DNA of 64,000 bases from Rahnella aceris (GCF_011684115.1 NZ_JAADJV010000001.1:1240001-1304000), one strand, 5' to 3'; numbered from the stretch's first letter, positions 26,936 through 37,395 are shown. Notes: generated by a model not told the origin, from the sequence alone. Translations and numbers: made by a program.

Positions 26936-27811
26936 ATGAATGACTTTTCTACCCTTTTACAGCAGGGAAATGCGTGGATCTTTATACCCAGCGCCATATT
27001 GCTGGGGATTTTGCACGGGCTTGAGCCCGGCCATTCGAAAACCATGATGGCCGCCTTTATCATTGCGATTAAAGGCACTGTCCGGCAGGCTATTTTACTG
27101 GGGCTGGCGGCCACGGTTTCGCATACTGCGATTGTCTGGATCATCGCGTTTGGCGGCATGTATCTCAGCAACCGGTTCACCGCAGAGGCTGTCGAGCCGT
27201 GGTTGCAACTGGTGTCTGCGGTCATCATCCTGGGCACGGCGGCATGGATGTTCTGGCGTACATTTCGTGGTGAACAACTCTGGAAGAAGGAGCACGCGCA
27301 CGGGCATCATGCTGATCATGACCATCATCACGGACATTCCCGCACGCATGCGAATGTTCAGCGTCACGTTCAGCCCCGGGGACTTAATAACCTGCGCGGC
27401 ATGAAGCGTATCAGCCTGTCGCCGCAGGAATATCAGGACGCCCATGAACTGGCGCACGCCAGCGATATTGAGCGGCGCTTTGCCAGCACGGAAGTGACTA
27501 ACGGGCAGATTTTATTTTTCGGTCTGACCGGCGGGCTGATCCCGTGCCCGGCCGCCATTACCGTGCTGCTGATCTGCATCCAGCTTAAACAACTGGCGCT
27601 GGGAGCGACGATGGTAGTGTGTTTCAGCATCGGACTGGCGCTGACGCTGGTAACTGTAGGCGTGGCGGCTGCCGTCAGTGTCCGCCAGGCGGCTAAACGC
27701 TGGAGCGGTTTAAACACGCTGGCGCGCCGGGCGCCTTATTTTTCCAGTGTGCTGATCGCGCTGGTGGGGATTTATATGGGTATTCACGGGGTTATGGGCT
27801 TAACCTCCTAA
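26936..27811 (+). CDS. rcnA: Nickel/cobalt efflux protein RcnA
   Basis: This 291-residue inner-membrane exporter has about six helices. A His-rich cytoplasmic loop (about residues 120-144, HAHGHHADHDHHHGH) lies between them, and the motifs HGLEPGHSKTM (27-37) and GGLIPCPAAITVLL, typical of RcnA, are present. It expels Ni(II) and Co(II). The ATG at 26936 gives the E. coli-like start MNDFSTLLQQGNAW; upstream in-frame codons run through the operators and are not plausible. Expression is controlled by RcnR at two adjacent sites. Confidence 0.95.
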   Translation: MNDFSTLLQQGNAWIFIPSAILLGILHGLEPGHSKTMMAAFIIAIKGTVRQAILLGLAATVSHTAIVWIIAFGGMYLSNRFTAEAVEPWLQLVSAVIILGTAAWMFWRTFRGEQLWKKEHAHGHHADHDHHHGHSRTHANVQRHVQPRGLNNLRGMKRISLSPQEYQDAHELAHASDIERRFASTEVTNGQILFFGLTGGLIPCPAAITVLLICIQLKQLALGATMVVCFSIGLALTLVTVGVAAAVSVRQAAKRWSGLNTLARRAPYFSSVLIALVGIYMGIHGVMGLTS

Positions 27812-27904
27812 AAAATCTTAACGTAATCAGTCATAAGCAATAACAATTCAGACTTTTTAAAACCGGCTCAAGGCGTTATAAATGACGGGATGATAAACGG
27901 ATAA

Positions 27905-28897
27905 ATGGATCCCGCCATGAAAACTGCCCACCTTGTTGACCCCGAACTGCGCCCGTTACTGGATCTGATGCCAGAACGTGTGCTTACAGCCTCCGTTCTG
28001 CCTGCCATGCGCGAGCAACGTCAGACGGCGGCGCTGGAAAGTCTGTTACAGGATGACGGGTTGCCGGTAACGGTTAGTCAGCATCACATTTCAGGTGGCG
28101 AAAATGCGCCAGCGGTGCGTGTCGTGGTGATTTCGCCGCAGCATGAACGGAAAGGCCGGATGGGTATTCTGCATATTCACGGTGGCGGTTATGTGCTGGG
28201 CAGCCCTGAACAGTCGATGCCGCTGACCCGCCCGACGACGGCACAGCACGACTGCGTCATTGTATCGGTGGATTACCGTCTCGCGCCGGAAACGCCATTC
28301 CCCGGCCCGCTGGAAGATTGTTATGCCGCGCTGATCTGGATGACCGCACAGGCAGAGGCGTTGGGTATTGACCCTGCACATATCGGTGTGATGGGTGACA
28401 GCGCCGGTGCCGGGCTGGCGGCCTCTCTGGCGCTGCTGACCCGCGACCGGGGCGGTCCGACACTGGCGTTTCAAAACCTGATGTATCCGATGCTCGACGA
28501 CCGCACTGTGACCGATCCCAACCCGAATCCGGTGACCGGCGAATTCTCCTGGACGCGCGAGGACAACCGTTTCGGCTGGCACGCCTACCTCGGTCACGAA
28601 GCCGGTTTGCCGGATATTTCCTGCTACGCTGCGGCTGCCCGCGCAGAGGATCTGAGCGGATTACCACCGGCCTGGATTGGCGTCGGCTCAATTGATTTGT
28701 TCCTCGATGAAAACATCGACTATGCCCGCCGGTTAATCCGCGCTGGCGTGCCGGTGGAATTCAGCATCTATCCGGGCGGATTCCACGGTTTCAACGGCGA
28801 TCTGGCCTATGCACTGGCCCGTCGCGCCCGCAAACAACGTCAGGATGCCTTAGCCGGTTTTAATCCGCTGCGTCATTATCATGACTTTGGCTTATAA
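27905..28897 (+). CDS. Alpha/beta hydrolase, hormone-sensitive-lipase-type esterase (family IV)
   Basis: This 330-residue cytosolic esterase or lipase has the oxyanion motif HGGG (92-95), nucleophile Ser166 in GDSAG, Asp264 (GSIDLFLDE) and His294 (GFHGF). This is the full set of the HSL/family IV group. An acyl-ester substrate is expected but not identifiable. A second in-frame ATG (27917) could be the true start; neither has a strong ribosome site. It is followed after 48 bp by a LysR-type regulator on the same strand, which may or may not control it. Confidence 0.88.
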   Translation: MDPAMKTAHLVDPELRPLLDLMPERVLTASVLPAMREQRQTAALESLLQDDGLPVTVSQHHISGGENAPAVRVVVISPQHERKGRMGILHIHGGGYVLGSPEQSMPLTRPTTAQHDCVIVSVDYRLAPETPFPGPLEDCYAALIWMTAQAEALGIDPAHIGVMGDSAGAGLAASLALLTRDRGGPTLAFQNLMYPMLDDRTVTDPNPNPVTGEFSWTREDNRFGWHAYLGHEAGLPDISCYAAAARAEDLSGLPPAWIGVGSIDLFLDENIDYARRLIRAGVPVEFSIYPGGFHGFNGDLAYALARRARKQRQDALAGFNPLRHYHDFGL

Positions 28898-28945
28898 TCA
28901 GCAGCAATCGATAAGGCATAACAACCGGCTGAATTAGAAAATAAA

Positions 28946-29875
28946 TTGGATATCAAACAACTTATCTATCTCTGTAACCTCGAACGCGAACGGCATTTTG
29001 GCAGGGCGGCGGAAGCCAGCTTTGTCAGCCAGCCGACGCTTTCGATGCGTCTCAAAAACCTCGAAAAAGAGCTCGACCTGAATCTGATCAATCGCGGTAA
29101 TAACTTCGAAGGTTTTACCGCAGAAGGTCTGCGGGTGCTGAGCTGGGCGCGGGAAATCGTGGCTGTCTATGAAGGCCTGAAACTGGAAGTCGAATCGCTG
29201 AAACAGGGCATGAGCGGGACATTGCGTATCGGCGTGATGCCGCAATGCAGCGTGTCGCTGGCGCAACTGATTAAGGCGGTCAGCGAAGCGCATCCGGGAC
29301 TGGATTACCGCGTGGCAGAAGTCAGTGCTGATCAGTTGATTGAAGCGCTGAGCAGCCATTCGGTGGATGTCGGTATCGGTTTCTTTGAGTTCTCGACGCT
29401 CAATGAGCTGCGCTTCCAGCTGGTGCCGCTCGATGACGGCGGTGTTGACGTGGTGTATCACCCGGATCATTTCCCGCAGTTACAGGGCATTGAACGGATA
29501 ACCGCCGAACAGGTTGCCGCGCTGCCGTTGTGTCTGTCTGAACCGAGCCGCTATTTCCGCCGGTATCTGGATAATTTCTTCCGCCAGGCCGGACTTGAGC
29601 TGCATCCGCGGCTGGAAAGCACGTCTATTTTCCAGCTGATGCAGGGCGTGTTTGTCGGAATTGGCTGTGCGCTGGTGCCGCGTGGACATCTGATTGATGA
29701 AATGCATCCTGCACTGAAACGTTGCCCGCTGGATATCACGCCGATGAGTCGTCATGCCGCGCTGGTCGTCGCCGAAGCGGGCAGGGCAACGCCGCTGGCG
29801 CAGCATTTCTTCACCGCCGCCGGGCTTTGGCTGGCGCAGCAGGCGCTTAACAAGTCGTCAAATGTGGCGCAATAA
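28946..29875 (+). CDS. LysR-family transcriptional regulator
   Basis: This 309-residue LysR-type regulator has an N-terminal winged helix (residues 1-60; HFGRAAEASFVSQPTLSMRLKNLEKEL is the HTH) and a periplasmic-binding-like effector domain (about 90-300, starting GTLRIGVMP). The frame begins with TTG at 28946 and no better-placed ATG exists. The DIKQLIYLCNLERE start fits the family N-terminus, so a TTG start is accepted. No close named homologue is recognised. It follows the esterase on the same strand, unlike the divergent arrangement common for LysR pairs. Confidence 0.85.
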   Translation: MDIKQLIYLCNLERERHFGRAAEASFVSQPTLSMRLKNLEKELDLNLINRGNNFEGFTAEGLRVLSWAREIVAVYEGLKLEVESLKQGMSGTLRIGVMPQCSVSLAQLIKAVSEAHPGLDYRVAEVSADQLIEALSSHSVDVGIGFFEFSTLNELRFQLVPLDDGGVDVVYHPDHFPQLQGIERITAEQVAALPLCLSEPSRYFRRYLDNFFRQAGLELHPRLESTSIFQLMQGVFVGIGCALVPRGHLIDEMHPALKRCPLDITPMSRHAALVVAEAGRATPLAQHFFTAAGLWLAQQALNKSSNVAQ

Positions 29876-29964
29876 AGACGTTCTGTCCGGTATTCCTATT
29901 GATGTAATGAAACTTTCAGCCCAAGCTTTGCCGCAATACTTATGTGAAATGGATGGAGTAAGAC

Positions 29965-30462
29965 ATGAAAACATTGAAAGTCGTTGTTCTGGCATTGGCC
30001 TCTGCGGGTATTTTGCTTTCAGCAGGTGCACAGGCTTCGAATAATCTTCTGGGACAACTGCAGCAGGCCGCCAACGAAGGACTGAATGGCACCAGCAGCA
30101 AAACCGGTTCTGCCGGCACCACGTCTTCGCTGACCTCGCTGCTCAGTGGCGGCGACAGTGCCCTGACGTCGACCAGCGCGAACAACGTCGCAGGTGTGTT
30201 GCAGTACTGCGTGAAGAACAACGTACTTTCCAAAGCCAGCACTGAGAATGTGAAAGATCAGTTGCTGAGCAAGCTGGGCATCCAGACAGCAGAGGGTGCT
30301 GAAAGCCAGGATTATCAGCAGGGGCTGGGTGGTTTGCTGAAAACCGGTAAAGATCAAAGTGTGGATCTGAATAATCTGGGGAGCGGGCTGACGCAGGTGA
30401 AAGAGAAAGTGAAAACCAAAGCCTGTGATGTGGTGCTGAAGCAGGCGAAATCGTTTATTTGA
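29965..30462 (+). CDS. yjjA: DUF2501 periplasmic protein, YjjA-like
   Basis: This 165-residue exported protein has a signal peptide (about residues 1-24, ending AQA), then a Ser/Thr/Gly-rich linker (about 43-70) and a helical C-terminal domain with two cysteines (VLQYCVKNN and KACDVVLKQ) that probably form a disulfide. Length and pattern match E. coli YjjA (DUF2501, 164 residues). Function is unknown in the family. A terminator hairpin begins nine bases after the stop and merges with the left end of a long structured repeat. Confidence 0.82.
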   Translation: MKTLKVVVLALASAGILLSAGAQASNNLLGQLQQAANEGLNGTSSKTGSAGTTSSLTSLLSGGDSALTSTSANNVAGVLQYCVKNNVLSKASTENVKDQLLSKLGIQTAEGAESQDYQQGLGGLLKTGKDQSVDLNNLGSGLTQVKEKVKTKACDVVLKQAKSFI

Positions 30463-31020
30463 TTGCAGAGGCCGCTGCAATGGCGGCTTTTAACTTCAAA
30501 TTCAAATTCAAGGTCAACACCGTGGGCATCGGCCCACACCGACCAGAGACCCGGTAACGCGCGGGCCTCTGGACTCCGCGCTTTTTCACTGCGCGCTCCG
30601 CTGGCGCAAGGGACATGTTCTGCTGTATTGATGAGTGGCGCAAATCCAGGTGCTGCGCACTACCTTCTCTCGGTCTTCGAGCCACAGGTCTCGAAGCCGC
30701 TCCGTTCAGCTGGATTTTGAGCACGCCATTGAACTCTCTAAAACAGAGTAATTTTGTTTTTTGAATTTAAGATCCTGCGGGCGATTCAGAAAGCTTGCTG
30801 AATGAGAGGTTGCAGACCATAGGCTGCAATCCCGAAACGAAGGAACCGCGCAGCGGCAAGATTTCCAGCCTGTCGCTGCGGTTGCTGAAACATAGCCAGC
30901 GCGCGGATCACATGTTTGAAAAAGCGAGGGGAGTTCAGAGGGGAAAAGCCTTTCCCCTCTGGTCGGTTTCGGCACGAAAGGCCGTGTGATAACCGTTATT
31001 GAGAAACCGAAATTTACTCA
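30463..31020 (+). repeat. ~0.5-kb structured non-coding repeat element, copy 1
   Basis: This element is closely similar along its length to 57930-58503, in the same orientation; the alignable core is 30521-31018. It contains a series of hairpins, also found in copy 2: GTGGGC/GCCCAC (30522-30537), CTTCGAG/CTCGAAG (30675-30696), TTGCAG/CTGCAA (near 30810-30829), an 11-bp stem CAGAGGGGAAA/TTTCCCCTCTG (30936-30961), and a long-range CGGTTTC/GAAACCG (30964-31009). Short ORFs cover both strands, but small indels between the copies shift every frame, so it is not protein coding. It fills the gap between yjjA and nth. It may be a MITE-like element or a structured RNA. Confidence 0.85.
30471..30491 (+). 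terminator. Terminator of yjjA
   Basis: The stem GCCGC/GCGGC around TGCAATG is followed by TTTT, starting nine bases after the yjjA stop. The same 17-base hairpin, inverted, ends repeat copy 2 next to araA. Confidence 0.7.
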
Positions 31021-31083
31021 ATTCTATTTAAAGCTTTTAAAGCCATTTAAAGCCATTTAAAGGGATCCAAAGGGAATCCCCTT

Positions 31084-31722
31084 TCACTCCGCATAAACCT
31101 TCTCTTTACTCTCGCACAAATCTTCGATCAAACATGACCCGCACCGCGGCTTACGTGCAATGCAGGTATAGCGGCCATGCAGGATCAGCCAGTGGTGGCA
31201 GTCGAGCTTGAACTCGGCCGGAACCACTTTCAGCAATTTCTCTTCGACGTCATCCACGGTTTTACCCGGCGCGAACTTCGTGCGGTTACAGACGCGGAAA
31301 ATATGCGTATCCACGGCAATGGTCGGCCAGCCGAAGGCGGTATTGAGCACTACGTTGGCGGTTTTGCGGCCAACGCCAGGCAGCGCTTCAAGCGCGGCGC
31401 GGTCTTCCGGCACTTCACCATGGTGTTTTTCCAGCAAAATACGGCAGGTTTTAATCACGTTCTCCGCTTTGGCATTAAACAGGCCAATGGTTTTGATGTA
31501 TTCCTTTACGCCGTCCACGCCAAGCGCCAGAACCGATTCCGGCGTGTTGGCGACCGGATACAGCTTTGCTGTCGCCTTGTTCACGCTGACATCGGTAGCC
31601 TGCGCAGAAAGTAATACCGAAATCAGCAGTTCGAACGGGGTGGTATACACCAGTTCGGTAGTGGGATGCGGATTGTTATCGCGCAAACGGCTGAGAATTT
31701 CGGTGCGTTTTTCCTTATTCAT
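31084..31722 (-). CDS. nth: Endonuclease III (Nth)
   Basis: This 212-residue base-excision-repair DNA glycosylase/AP lyase removes oxidised pyrimidines. The helix-hairpin-helix [13 protein letters not shown] carries the catalytic Lys, and the catalytic Asp lies in AVDTHIFRV. The C-terminal [4Fe-4S] loop has spacing C-X6-C-X2-C-X5-C ([17 protein letters not shown]). The start [14 protein letters not shown] matches E. coli Nth (211 residues), and upstream in-frame codons to 31758 were rejected. It overlaps rsxE by 8 bp and ends the rsx operon, as in E. coli. Confidence 0.96.
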   Translation of the reverse strand: MNKEKRTEILSRLRDNNPHPTTELVYTTPFELLISVLLSAQATDVSVNKATAKLYPVANTPESVLALGVDGVKEYIKTIGLFNAKAENVIKTCRILLEKHHGEVPEDRAALEALPGVGRKTANVVLNTAFGWPTIAVDTHIFRVCNRTKFAPGKTVDDVEEKLLKVVPAEFKLDCHHWLILHGRYTCIARKPRCGSCLIEDLCESKEKVYAE

Positions 31723-32413
31723 GAACGCTTCCCTTTGGCAGACTTTCTTCCGCCACAACGTGCTGTGCCGCTTGCCGTGCTTTCATACGCTGATCAATCA
31801 GATATTTGCTGGCCAGCAGCAGACCGAGGCCGATAAATGCGCCCGGCGGCAGCATTGCCAGAAGGAACGGGTTATCCAGATGCAGCACTTCGACGCGCAG
31901 CACTTTCGCCCAACTGCCGAGCAACAAATCAGCGCCATTGAACAGCACGCCGCTGCCGAGAATTTCACGCATTGAACCCAGCACAAACATTGCGCAGGTT
32001 GCCCCGAGACCTGTCATCGCACCGTCGAGGGCAGCCAGATGCACAGGGCTGCTGGCGGCGCAGGCTTCGGCACGTCCGACCACAATGCAGTTGGTCACAA
32101 TCAGCGGAATAAAAATGCCCAGCGCCTGATACAGACCGAACGCGTAGGCGTTGATCAACATCTGCACGGTACTGACCACCGAGGCGATAATCAGCACGTA
32201 AATCGGGATGCGGATTTCATCCGGGATCCACTTACGGAATGCGGAAATCATGGCGTTGGTACAGGTCAGCACCAGCGTGGTCGCCAGCCCTAAACCGAGA
32301 GCATTGGTGGCAGTCGACGTCACGGCCAGCAGCGGACAAAGCCCCAGCAACTGCACCAGCGAGGAGTTATTGGTCCACAGACCCTGAACGATTATCTTTT
32401 TGGCTTCACTCAT
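31715..32413 (-). CDS. rsxE: Electron transport complex subunit RsxE
   Basis: This 232-residue inner-membrane protein has about six helices and is paralogous to RsxA. It keeps the buried cysteines in LGLCPLLAV and [13 protein letters not shown] that hold a membrane [2Fe-2S] centre in RnfAE-type complexes. In E. coli the Rsx complex keeps SoxR reduced. The ATG giving [13 protein letters not shown] was chosen by comparison with E. coli; an in-frame ATG four codons upstream is possible. It overlaps both rsxG (8 bp) and nth (8 bp). Confidence 0.95.
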   Translation of the reverse strand: MSEAKKIIVQGLWTNNSSLVQLLGLCPLLAVTSTATNALGLGLATTLVLTCTNAMISAFRKWIPDEIRIPIYVLIIASVVSTVQMLINAYAFGLYQALGIFIPLIVTNCIVVGRAEACAASSPVHLAALDGAMTGLGATCAMFVLGSMREILGSGVLFNGADLLLGSWAKVLRVEVLHLDNPFLLAMLPPGAFIGLGLLLASKYLIDQRMKARQAAQHVVAEESLPKGSVHE

Positions 32414-33038
32414 CACGGGCTCCACAAGGGGTGAGGTGGGAAAGCTGAGACGGTACCGTCCCGATAAACAGCGCCGTACGTTTTACCGAGCGGACGACGG
32501 CGCGCGGTGTAATGGTCGCACCGGTAAACTGATCAAACATACCGCCGTCTTTCTTCACCGCCCAGCGCTCATCGCTTGCACCATTGACGGTCTGATTGGC
32601 GAAATGTTTGATCCAGTCGGAAATGCGCACTTCAATTTTGTCACCCAGCCCCGGCGTTTCGTGCTGTTCCAGCACGCGGGAACCGTAAACTTTGCCATGA
32701 AAATCAGCCGCCACCAGCAACTGGATCGCACCGGAATAGCCGTCAGGCGCGGTGGTTTCAACCACGGCAGCCACCGGCTGACCATTTTTGCGCGCCAGAT
32801 ACAGACGGTGCGGCGCCATGCTGCCAAGTGACTCATCAGTGACGTTGTAACATTCGTTTTGCATATCGTTGTCGTACACGCTGGCCGGGATCACCTGATC
32901 AAACAGCGTTTTTTGCTGTAACAGCGCCTGATGTTCAATGGTCGGCTTGGTCATCAGGTTGACCAGTGCCGTCATACCGGTCATCAGTGCGCCAAAGAAA
33001 GCCAGAATCAGGCCGTGGCGTCGCATTGTAGCTAACAT
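32406..33038 (-). CDS. rsxG: Electron transport complex subunit RsxG
   Basis: This 210-residue protein has one N-terminal membrane helix (about residues 8-28) and a periplasmic FMN domain. The covalent flavin attachment motif TGAT (172-175; FMN on Thr175) is in [14 protein letters not shown], and [11 protein letters not shown] is the family signature. It carries electrons through the periplasmic side of the Rsx/Rnf complex. It lies nine bases downstream of rsxD in the same operon. Confidence 0.95.
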   Translation of the reverse strand: MLATMRRHGLILAFFGALMTGMTALVNLMTKPTIEHQALLQQKTLFDQVIPASVYDNDMQNECYNVTDESLGSMAPHRLYLARKNGQPVAAVVETTAPDGYSGAIQLLVAADFHGKVYGSRVLEQHETPGLGDKIEVRISDWIKHFANQTVNGASDERWAVKKDGGMFDQFTGATITPRAVVRSVKRTALFIGTVPSQLSHLTPCGARDE

Positions 33039-33047
33039 AATTCTTCC

Positions 33048-34100
33048 TCAGCGATGCCCGTAAACACGTGGTTGTGTGTAGTGATCAATCAGCGGCACGG
33101 TGATATTGGCCAGTAAAACGGCAAAAGCGACACCATCCGGATAACCGCCGTAACTGCGGATCAGCCACACCAGTAAACCAATCAGTCCCCCGAAAATCAG
33201 GCGGCCTTTCGGGGTGGTGGATGCCGTCACCGGATCCGTGGCAATAAAGAACGCGCCCAGCATCGTCGCGCCGGAGAACAGTCCGATCAGCGGTGAAGGA
33301 TAGTTTTCCGGTGCCAGACCCCACGCGATACCCGCGCAAATGACCAGCATGCCTAACATGGCGGCCGGAATATGCCAGCTGATGATTTTGCGCCACATCA
33401 GGAACAGGCCACCGGCCAGGAATCCGAGGTTAATCCACTGCCAGCCGAGACCGGCCAGTGTGCCGCTGAACAGCGGCGTTCCGAGGATCTGATCGGCGGT
33501 ATGGCCGGAGCGCAGACCGGTTTTAAATGCATCCAGTGGTGTCGCCTGCGTCACGCCATCCACGTTCATGTTCAACTGATACGCGGTCAGATCCTGACTG
33601 TTGTGACCGGTGAAAATGGTCAGCAGCGTGTCGGTGAATCCGACGTGATGATGCTGTAAAACATCCGGCGGCAGCCAGGTTGTCATCTGAACCGGGAAAG
33701 AAATCAGCAGCACCACATAACCTACCATGGCCGGGTTAAACGGATTCTGACCAAGACCCCCGTAAAGTTGTTTGGCGATGATGATGGCGAAAATCGTGCC
33801 GAGCACCACCATCCACCACGGGCCCAGCGGCGGCAGGCTGATACCCAGCAAAACGGCTGTCAGCAGGGCACTGTTATCGCCCAGGCGTTTTTTCACCGGC
33901 AGTTTGCGCAACTGTAACACCGCGCCTTCTGCCAGCAGGGCAATGACGATAGCCAGCGTCAGCTGAATCAGCGTGCCGTAACCGAAGAACCAGACCTGAG
34001 CGAGCAGGCCGGGAATACACGCCAGAATCACCATCATCATGATGGTACTGGTGTTCTGGCGATTATGCGTAAAAGGTGAACTTGCAATCCTGAAGGCCAT
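33048..34100 (-). CDS. rsxD: Electron transport complex subunit RsxD
   Basis: This 350-residue membrane protein is of the NqrB/RnfD family with about nine helices. The covalent FMN site is Thr187 in DGVTQATPL, the same residue number as in E. coli Rsx[16 protein letters not shown] and the C-terminal [15 protein letters not shown] loop are family signatures. It is one of the ion-translocating/quinone-like subunits of the Rsx complex. It directly follows rsxC with no gap. Confidence 0.95.
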   Translation of the reverse strand: MAFRIASSPFTHNRQNTSTIMMMVILACIPGLLAQVWFFGYGTLIQLTLAIVIALLAEGAVLQLRKLPVKKRLGDNSALLTAVLLGISLPPLGPWWMVVLGTIFAIIIAKQLYGGLGQNPFNPAMVGYVVLLISFPVQMTTWLPPDVLQHHHVGFTDTLLTIFTGHNSQDLTAYQLNMNVDGVTQATPLDAFKTGLRSGHTADQILGTPLFSGTLAGLGWQWINLGFLAGGLFLMWRKIISWHIPAAMLGMLVICAGIAWGLAPENYPSPLIGLFSGATMLGAFFIATDPVTASTTPKGRLIFGGLIGLLVWLIRSYGGYPDGVAFAVLLANITVPLIDHYTQPRVYGHR

Positions 34101-36206
34101 CTATTCCTCGTTCGACATTGTCTGAGCGGCTTTACGGGCCTTAACTCGGGCGATCGCAGCCGCTACAGCGGCTTTGCGTGGATCGCTTTCTTGTTGTGAT
34201 GTTTCTTTTTCTTCCGGTTCAGCGTCCTGCGCTTCACTCAGCGCAGCGGCTTTTTTGGCTTTGGCACGTGCGATGGCAGCCGCCACTGCCGCCTTGCGTT
34301 TGTCGTCTGCGGAAGGTTCTGCAGGTGACGCTGTCACGTTTCCTTCACTACCCGCAGGTTGCGCAGCGGCAGCCTTTTTGGCTTTCACGCGGGCAATGGC
34401 GGCGGCGACAGCAGCTTTGCGATCGTCGTCAGCGGAGGGCTGCGGTGCAACGTTCAGTTCGCTTTCTTTGGCTTCCACGACAACGCCGTTATTGCCGGCT
34501 TTCTTCGCTTTCACGCGGGCGATAGCCGCAGCCACGGCGGCCTTACGATCGTCTTCTGCAGATGGCGGCGTTTCAGGCACCGGCTCAGAAGCCACCGGGA
34601 TTTCCTGCTCAGCGGCGGCTTTCTTCGCTTTCGCACGGGCAATGGCAGCGGCCAGCGCCGCTTTGCGCGGATCGGCTTCGGCCTGTTGTTCCGTGGTTTT
34701 TTCAGCGACAGGTGCTTCTTCTGCTGCGACGTCGTCCAGCTTCACTGCCGCTTTCTGATGTTTCTCTTCACGCGCTAATTTCTCACGTTCCATACGCGCC
34801 TGTTTGGCTTCGAAACGGGCTTTGGCTTCGGTGGCCCGGGCGCTCTCTGCATCGATGGCACGGATTTCGGCCTTTTCCTGACGGTAATACTGCACCAGCG
34901 GAATATTGCTCGGACAGACATAGGCACAGGCGCCGCATTCGATGCAGTCGAACAGATTATGCTTGCGCGCTTTTTCGTGTTCTTCACCTTTACTGAACCA
35001 GTAAAGTTGCTGAGGCAGTAAACCGGCCGGACAGGATTCCGCGCACAGGCTGCAACGGATACAGGCTTCTTCCGGCTCCGGCTGACCCAGTTCGGCGTCA
35101 GACGGCGCGAGCAGACAGTTGGAAATTTTGACCACGGGCACATTGAGCGATGGCAGGGTGAAGCCCATCAGCGGGCCGCCCATGATCACCATCTTTTTAT
35201 CGCCCTGCGGTTGTAACTGGCCTTCCTGCATCAGGTGTTCAATCGGCGTGCCCAGACGCGCCCAGACGTTACCCGGTTTTGCCATCGCTTCGCCGGTCAG
35301 CGTGACCACGCGTTCGATCAGCGGTTCGCCGTCAATGATTGCGCGCTTAATGGCAAACACGGTGCCGACGTTTTGCATCAGTACGCCGATGGACGACGAG
35401 TGATGGCCTTTCGGCACTTCGAGGCCGGTCAGGATTTTGGTCAGCTGTTTGGCACCGCCGGACGGGTATTTGGTCGGAATGACCCGCAGTTCGAAACGCA
35501 CTCCGTCGGAGATTTCAGCGCTGATCGCGGCTTTAAGCGCGGCAATCGCTTCAGGTTTGTTGTCTTCGATGCCGATCAGCACCCGTTCAGGATGCAACAT
35601 GTGGCAGAGGATGCGTGTGCCCTGGAGAATTTCCATGGCATGTTCCTGCATCAGCCGGTCATCGGCAGTGATGTAAGGCTCACATTCGGCCGCGTTGAGG
35701 ATCAGTGTGCGGGTCGATGTCAGGCCACCGGCTAATTTGCTGGCGGTCGGGAAGCCTGCGCCACCCAGCCCGGCAATACCGGCCTGACTGATGCGCTGAT
35801 TCAGTTCATCAGCAGAAAGCTGGCGGTAATCGGCAATGAATTCGCGTTCGCACCAGGTATCAAGGCCGTCGGCTTCAATCAGCACACAGAGTTCTTTCAG
35901 ACCGGAAGGGTGCGCGGTGATGTGCGGTTCGATGGCCGTGATCACGCCCGACGTCGGCGCGTGAACCGGCACGGTACGGCCACGGCCAGTGGTCAGCGGC
36001 TGACCTTTTAACACAGGGTCGCCGGCTTTCACACACAGCTCGCCTTCAGGGCCAAGGTGTTGCTGAAGGGGGATGATAAAGCGCTCAGGCAGCGGCACGT
36101 TGCGCAGCGGAACGTGGCTCGACTGAGTCTTCATTTCCGGCGGATGAATACCGCCGTCGAAGTCCCAGACTTTGTCTTTTTTGAGCGCCGCAAACAGATT
36201 AAACAT
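34101..36206 (-). CDS. rsxC: Electron transport complex subunit RsxC with repetitive Ala/Lys tail
   Basis: This 701-residue NADH-binding subunit opens with the RnfC N-terminal barrel (IWDF-like [18 protein letters not shown]). The flavin/NADH region [14 protein letters not shown] follows, and two ferredoxin motifs, [14 protein letters not shown] and [14 protein letters not shown], hold [4Fe-4S] clusters. The last about 190 residues are five copies of a [24 protein letters not shown] helix joined by acidic/Pro linkers. The E. coli protein has a comparable tail, of strain-variable length. The ATG at 36206 matches E. coli MLKLFSAF-type starts; MRSN four codons earlier is an alternative. Confidence 0.95.
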   Translation of the reverse strand: MFNLFAALKKDKVWDFDGGIHPPEMKTQSSHVPLRNVPLPERFIIPLQQHLGPEGELCVKAGDPVLKGQPLTTGRGRTVPVHAPTSGVITAIEPHITAHPSGLKELCVLIEADGLDTWCEREFIADYRQLSADELNQRISQAGIAGLGGAGFPTASKLAGGLTSTRTLILNAAECEPYITADDRLMQEHAMEILQGTRILCHMLHPERVLIGIEDNKPEAIAALKAAISAEISDGVRFELRVIPTKYPSGGAKQLTKILTGLEVPKGHHSSSIGVLMQNVGTVFAIKRAIIDGEPLIERVVTLTGEAMAKPGNVWARLGTPIEHLMQEGQLQPQGDKKMVIMGGPLMGFTLPSLNVPVVKISNCLLAPSDAELGQPEPEEACIRCSLCAESCPAGLLPQQLYWFSKGEEHEKARKHNLFDCIECGACAYVCPSNIPLVQYYRQEKAEIRAIDAESARATEAKARFEAKQARMEREKLAREEKHQKAAVKLDDVAAEEAPVAEKTTEQQAEADPRKAALAAAIARAKAKKAAAEQEIPVASEPVPETPPSAEDDRKAAVAAAIARVKAKKAGNNGVVVEAKESELNVAPQPSADDDRKAAVAAAIARVKAKKAAAAQPAGSEGNVTASPAEPSADDKRKAAVAAAIARAKAKKAAALSEAQDAEPEEKETSQQESDPRKAAVAAAIARVKARKAAQTMSNEE
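34137..34680 (-). repeat. Repeats encoding the RsxC C-terminal tail
   Basis: Five imperfect DNA repeats, about 75-120 bp apart, encode the Ala/Lys-rich helical units of RsxC. They are protein-level repeats rather than a mobile element. Confidence 0.75.
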
Positions 36207-36207
36207 G

Positions 36208-36774
36208 TTACTCCGCATGGATGACCTGAACCGGAATGGATTTCAAATCCCACTTCCAGTTTGCGGTGGTGGTTTTTACTGGCAGCATTTCGATGCAGTC
36301 CGTCGGGCACGGCGCGACGCACAGGTCACAGCCGGTACATAAATCAGTAATCACGGTGTGTACGGCGCGGGTGGCACCCACGATGGCATCCACCGGACAG
36401 GCCTGAATACACTTGGTGCAGCCGATGCAATTGCTCTCGTCGATATAGGCGACTTTACGCACCGGGACAGCAGCCGCGGCGTCTTCACCCATCGGCTGCG
36501 GCTCAACGTTAAGCAAGGTCGCCAGCTTGAGCATGACGGCTTCGCCGCCCGGCACGCATTTATTGATGTTGTCGCCATTGGCGACCGCTTCGGCGTAAGG
36601 CTTGCAGCCGGGATAGCCACATTGCGCACACTGGCTTTGCGGCAGGATATCGTCAATCTGATCGACAACCGGGTTGCCTTCCACGGCAAAACGGCGCGAG
36701 GCGTAACCCAGCAGCAGGCCAAAAACCAGCGCCAGAGCGGTCAGCGCGCCAATCGCTACCCATAATTCAAACAT
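36208..36774 (-). CDS. rsxB: Electron transport complex subunit RsxB
   Basis: This 188-residue iron-sulfur protein has an N-terminal membrane anchor (about residues 4-25). A Fe-S domain C-X2-C-X4-C (CAQCGYPGC) comes next, then two [4Fe-4S] ferredoxin motifs [12 protein letters not shown] and [12 protein letters not shown]. It passes electrons from RsxC into the membrane subunits. It shares the stop/start region with rsxA (one-base overlap) and is almost contiguous with rsxC. Confidence 0.95.
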   Translation of the reverse strand: MFELWVAIGALTALALVFGLLLGYASRRFAVEGNPVVDQIDDILPQSQCAQCGYPGCKPYAEAVANGDNINKCVPGGEAVMLKLATLLNVEPQPMGEDAAAAVPVRKVAYIDESNCIGCTKCIQACPVDAIVGATRAVHTVITDLCTGCDLCVAPCPTDCIEMLPVKTTTANWKWDLKSIPVQVIHAE

Positions 36775-37355
36775 TAGAATTTCACCAGACCTGTGAAGCC
36801 CATAAAGGCTAATGACATCAGGCCAGCCGTGACCAGCGCAATCGAAGAACCTTTGAACGGTGCCGGGACGTCAGCCACCACCAGACGTTCACGGATAGCG
36901 GCAAACAGCACCATCACCAGCGAGAAGCCCAGTGACGCGGCGAAACCGTACAGCGCAGATTGCATAAAGTTGAATTGCTGGTTGATGTTCAGCAGCGCCA
37001 CGCCGAGCACAGCGCAGTTGGTGGTGATAAGCGGCAGGAAGATGCCCAGCAGGCGGTACAGAGACGGGCTGGTTTTGCGCACCACCATTTCGGTGAACTG
37101 CACAACAACCGCGATCACCAGAATAAAGGCCATAGTGCGCAGATAAACCAGCCCCAGCGGCATCAGAACGAAAGTGTTGACGATCCACGAGCAGATATTC
37201 GACAGGGTGATCACAAATGTGGTGGCGAGACCCATACCGATAGCGGATTCCAGTTTTTTGGAAACGCCCATAAACGGGCACAGGCCAAGAAACTTAACCA
37301 GTACGAAGTTATTTACCAGCACAGTGCCGACAAAAAGTAATAAATAAGAGGTCAT
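36774..37355 (-). CDS. rsxA: Electron transport complex subunit RsxA
   Basis: This 193-residue six-helix inner-membrane protein, paralogous to RsxE, has the paired cysteine segments [10 protein letters not shown] and [13 protein letters not shown] that ligate a membrane [2Fe-2S] cluster. It is the first gene of rsxABCDGE-nth. ydgK, on the same strand, ends 40 bp upstream, so the operon promoter must lie in that gap, inside ydgK or upstream of it. Confidence 0.95.
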   Translation of the reverse strand: MTSYLLLFVGTVLVNNFVLVKFLGLCPFMGVSKKLESAIGMGLATTFVITLSNICSWIVNTFVLMPLGLVYLRTMAFILVIAVVVQFTEMVVRKTSPSLYRLLGIFLPLITTNCAVLGVALLNINQQFNFMQSALYGFAASLGFSLVMVLFAAIRERLVVADVPAPFKGSSIALVTAGLMSLAFMGFTGLVKF

Positions 37356-37395
37356 GACAATTGCCCGGACATAATAAACATTAAAAACCTCAGGG

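Noticed and set aside
30455..30724. Short ORFs on both strands of the structured repeat (also 57831-58310)
   Set aside because: The two copies differ by indels not divisible by three, so no protein is conserved; they are best seen as non-coding.
31027..31084. TTTAAAGCCAT repeats and AAAGGG/CCCTTT hairpin after nth
   Set aside because: The stem is short and overlaps the nth stop, with no T-tract; too weak to call a terminator.
34174..34758. 194-codon Ala/Ser-rich ORF opposite rsxC
   Set aside because: It arises from the rsxC repeat tail read backwards.
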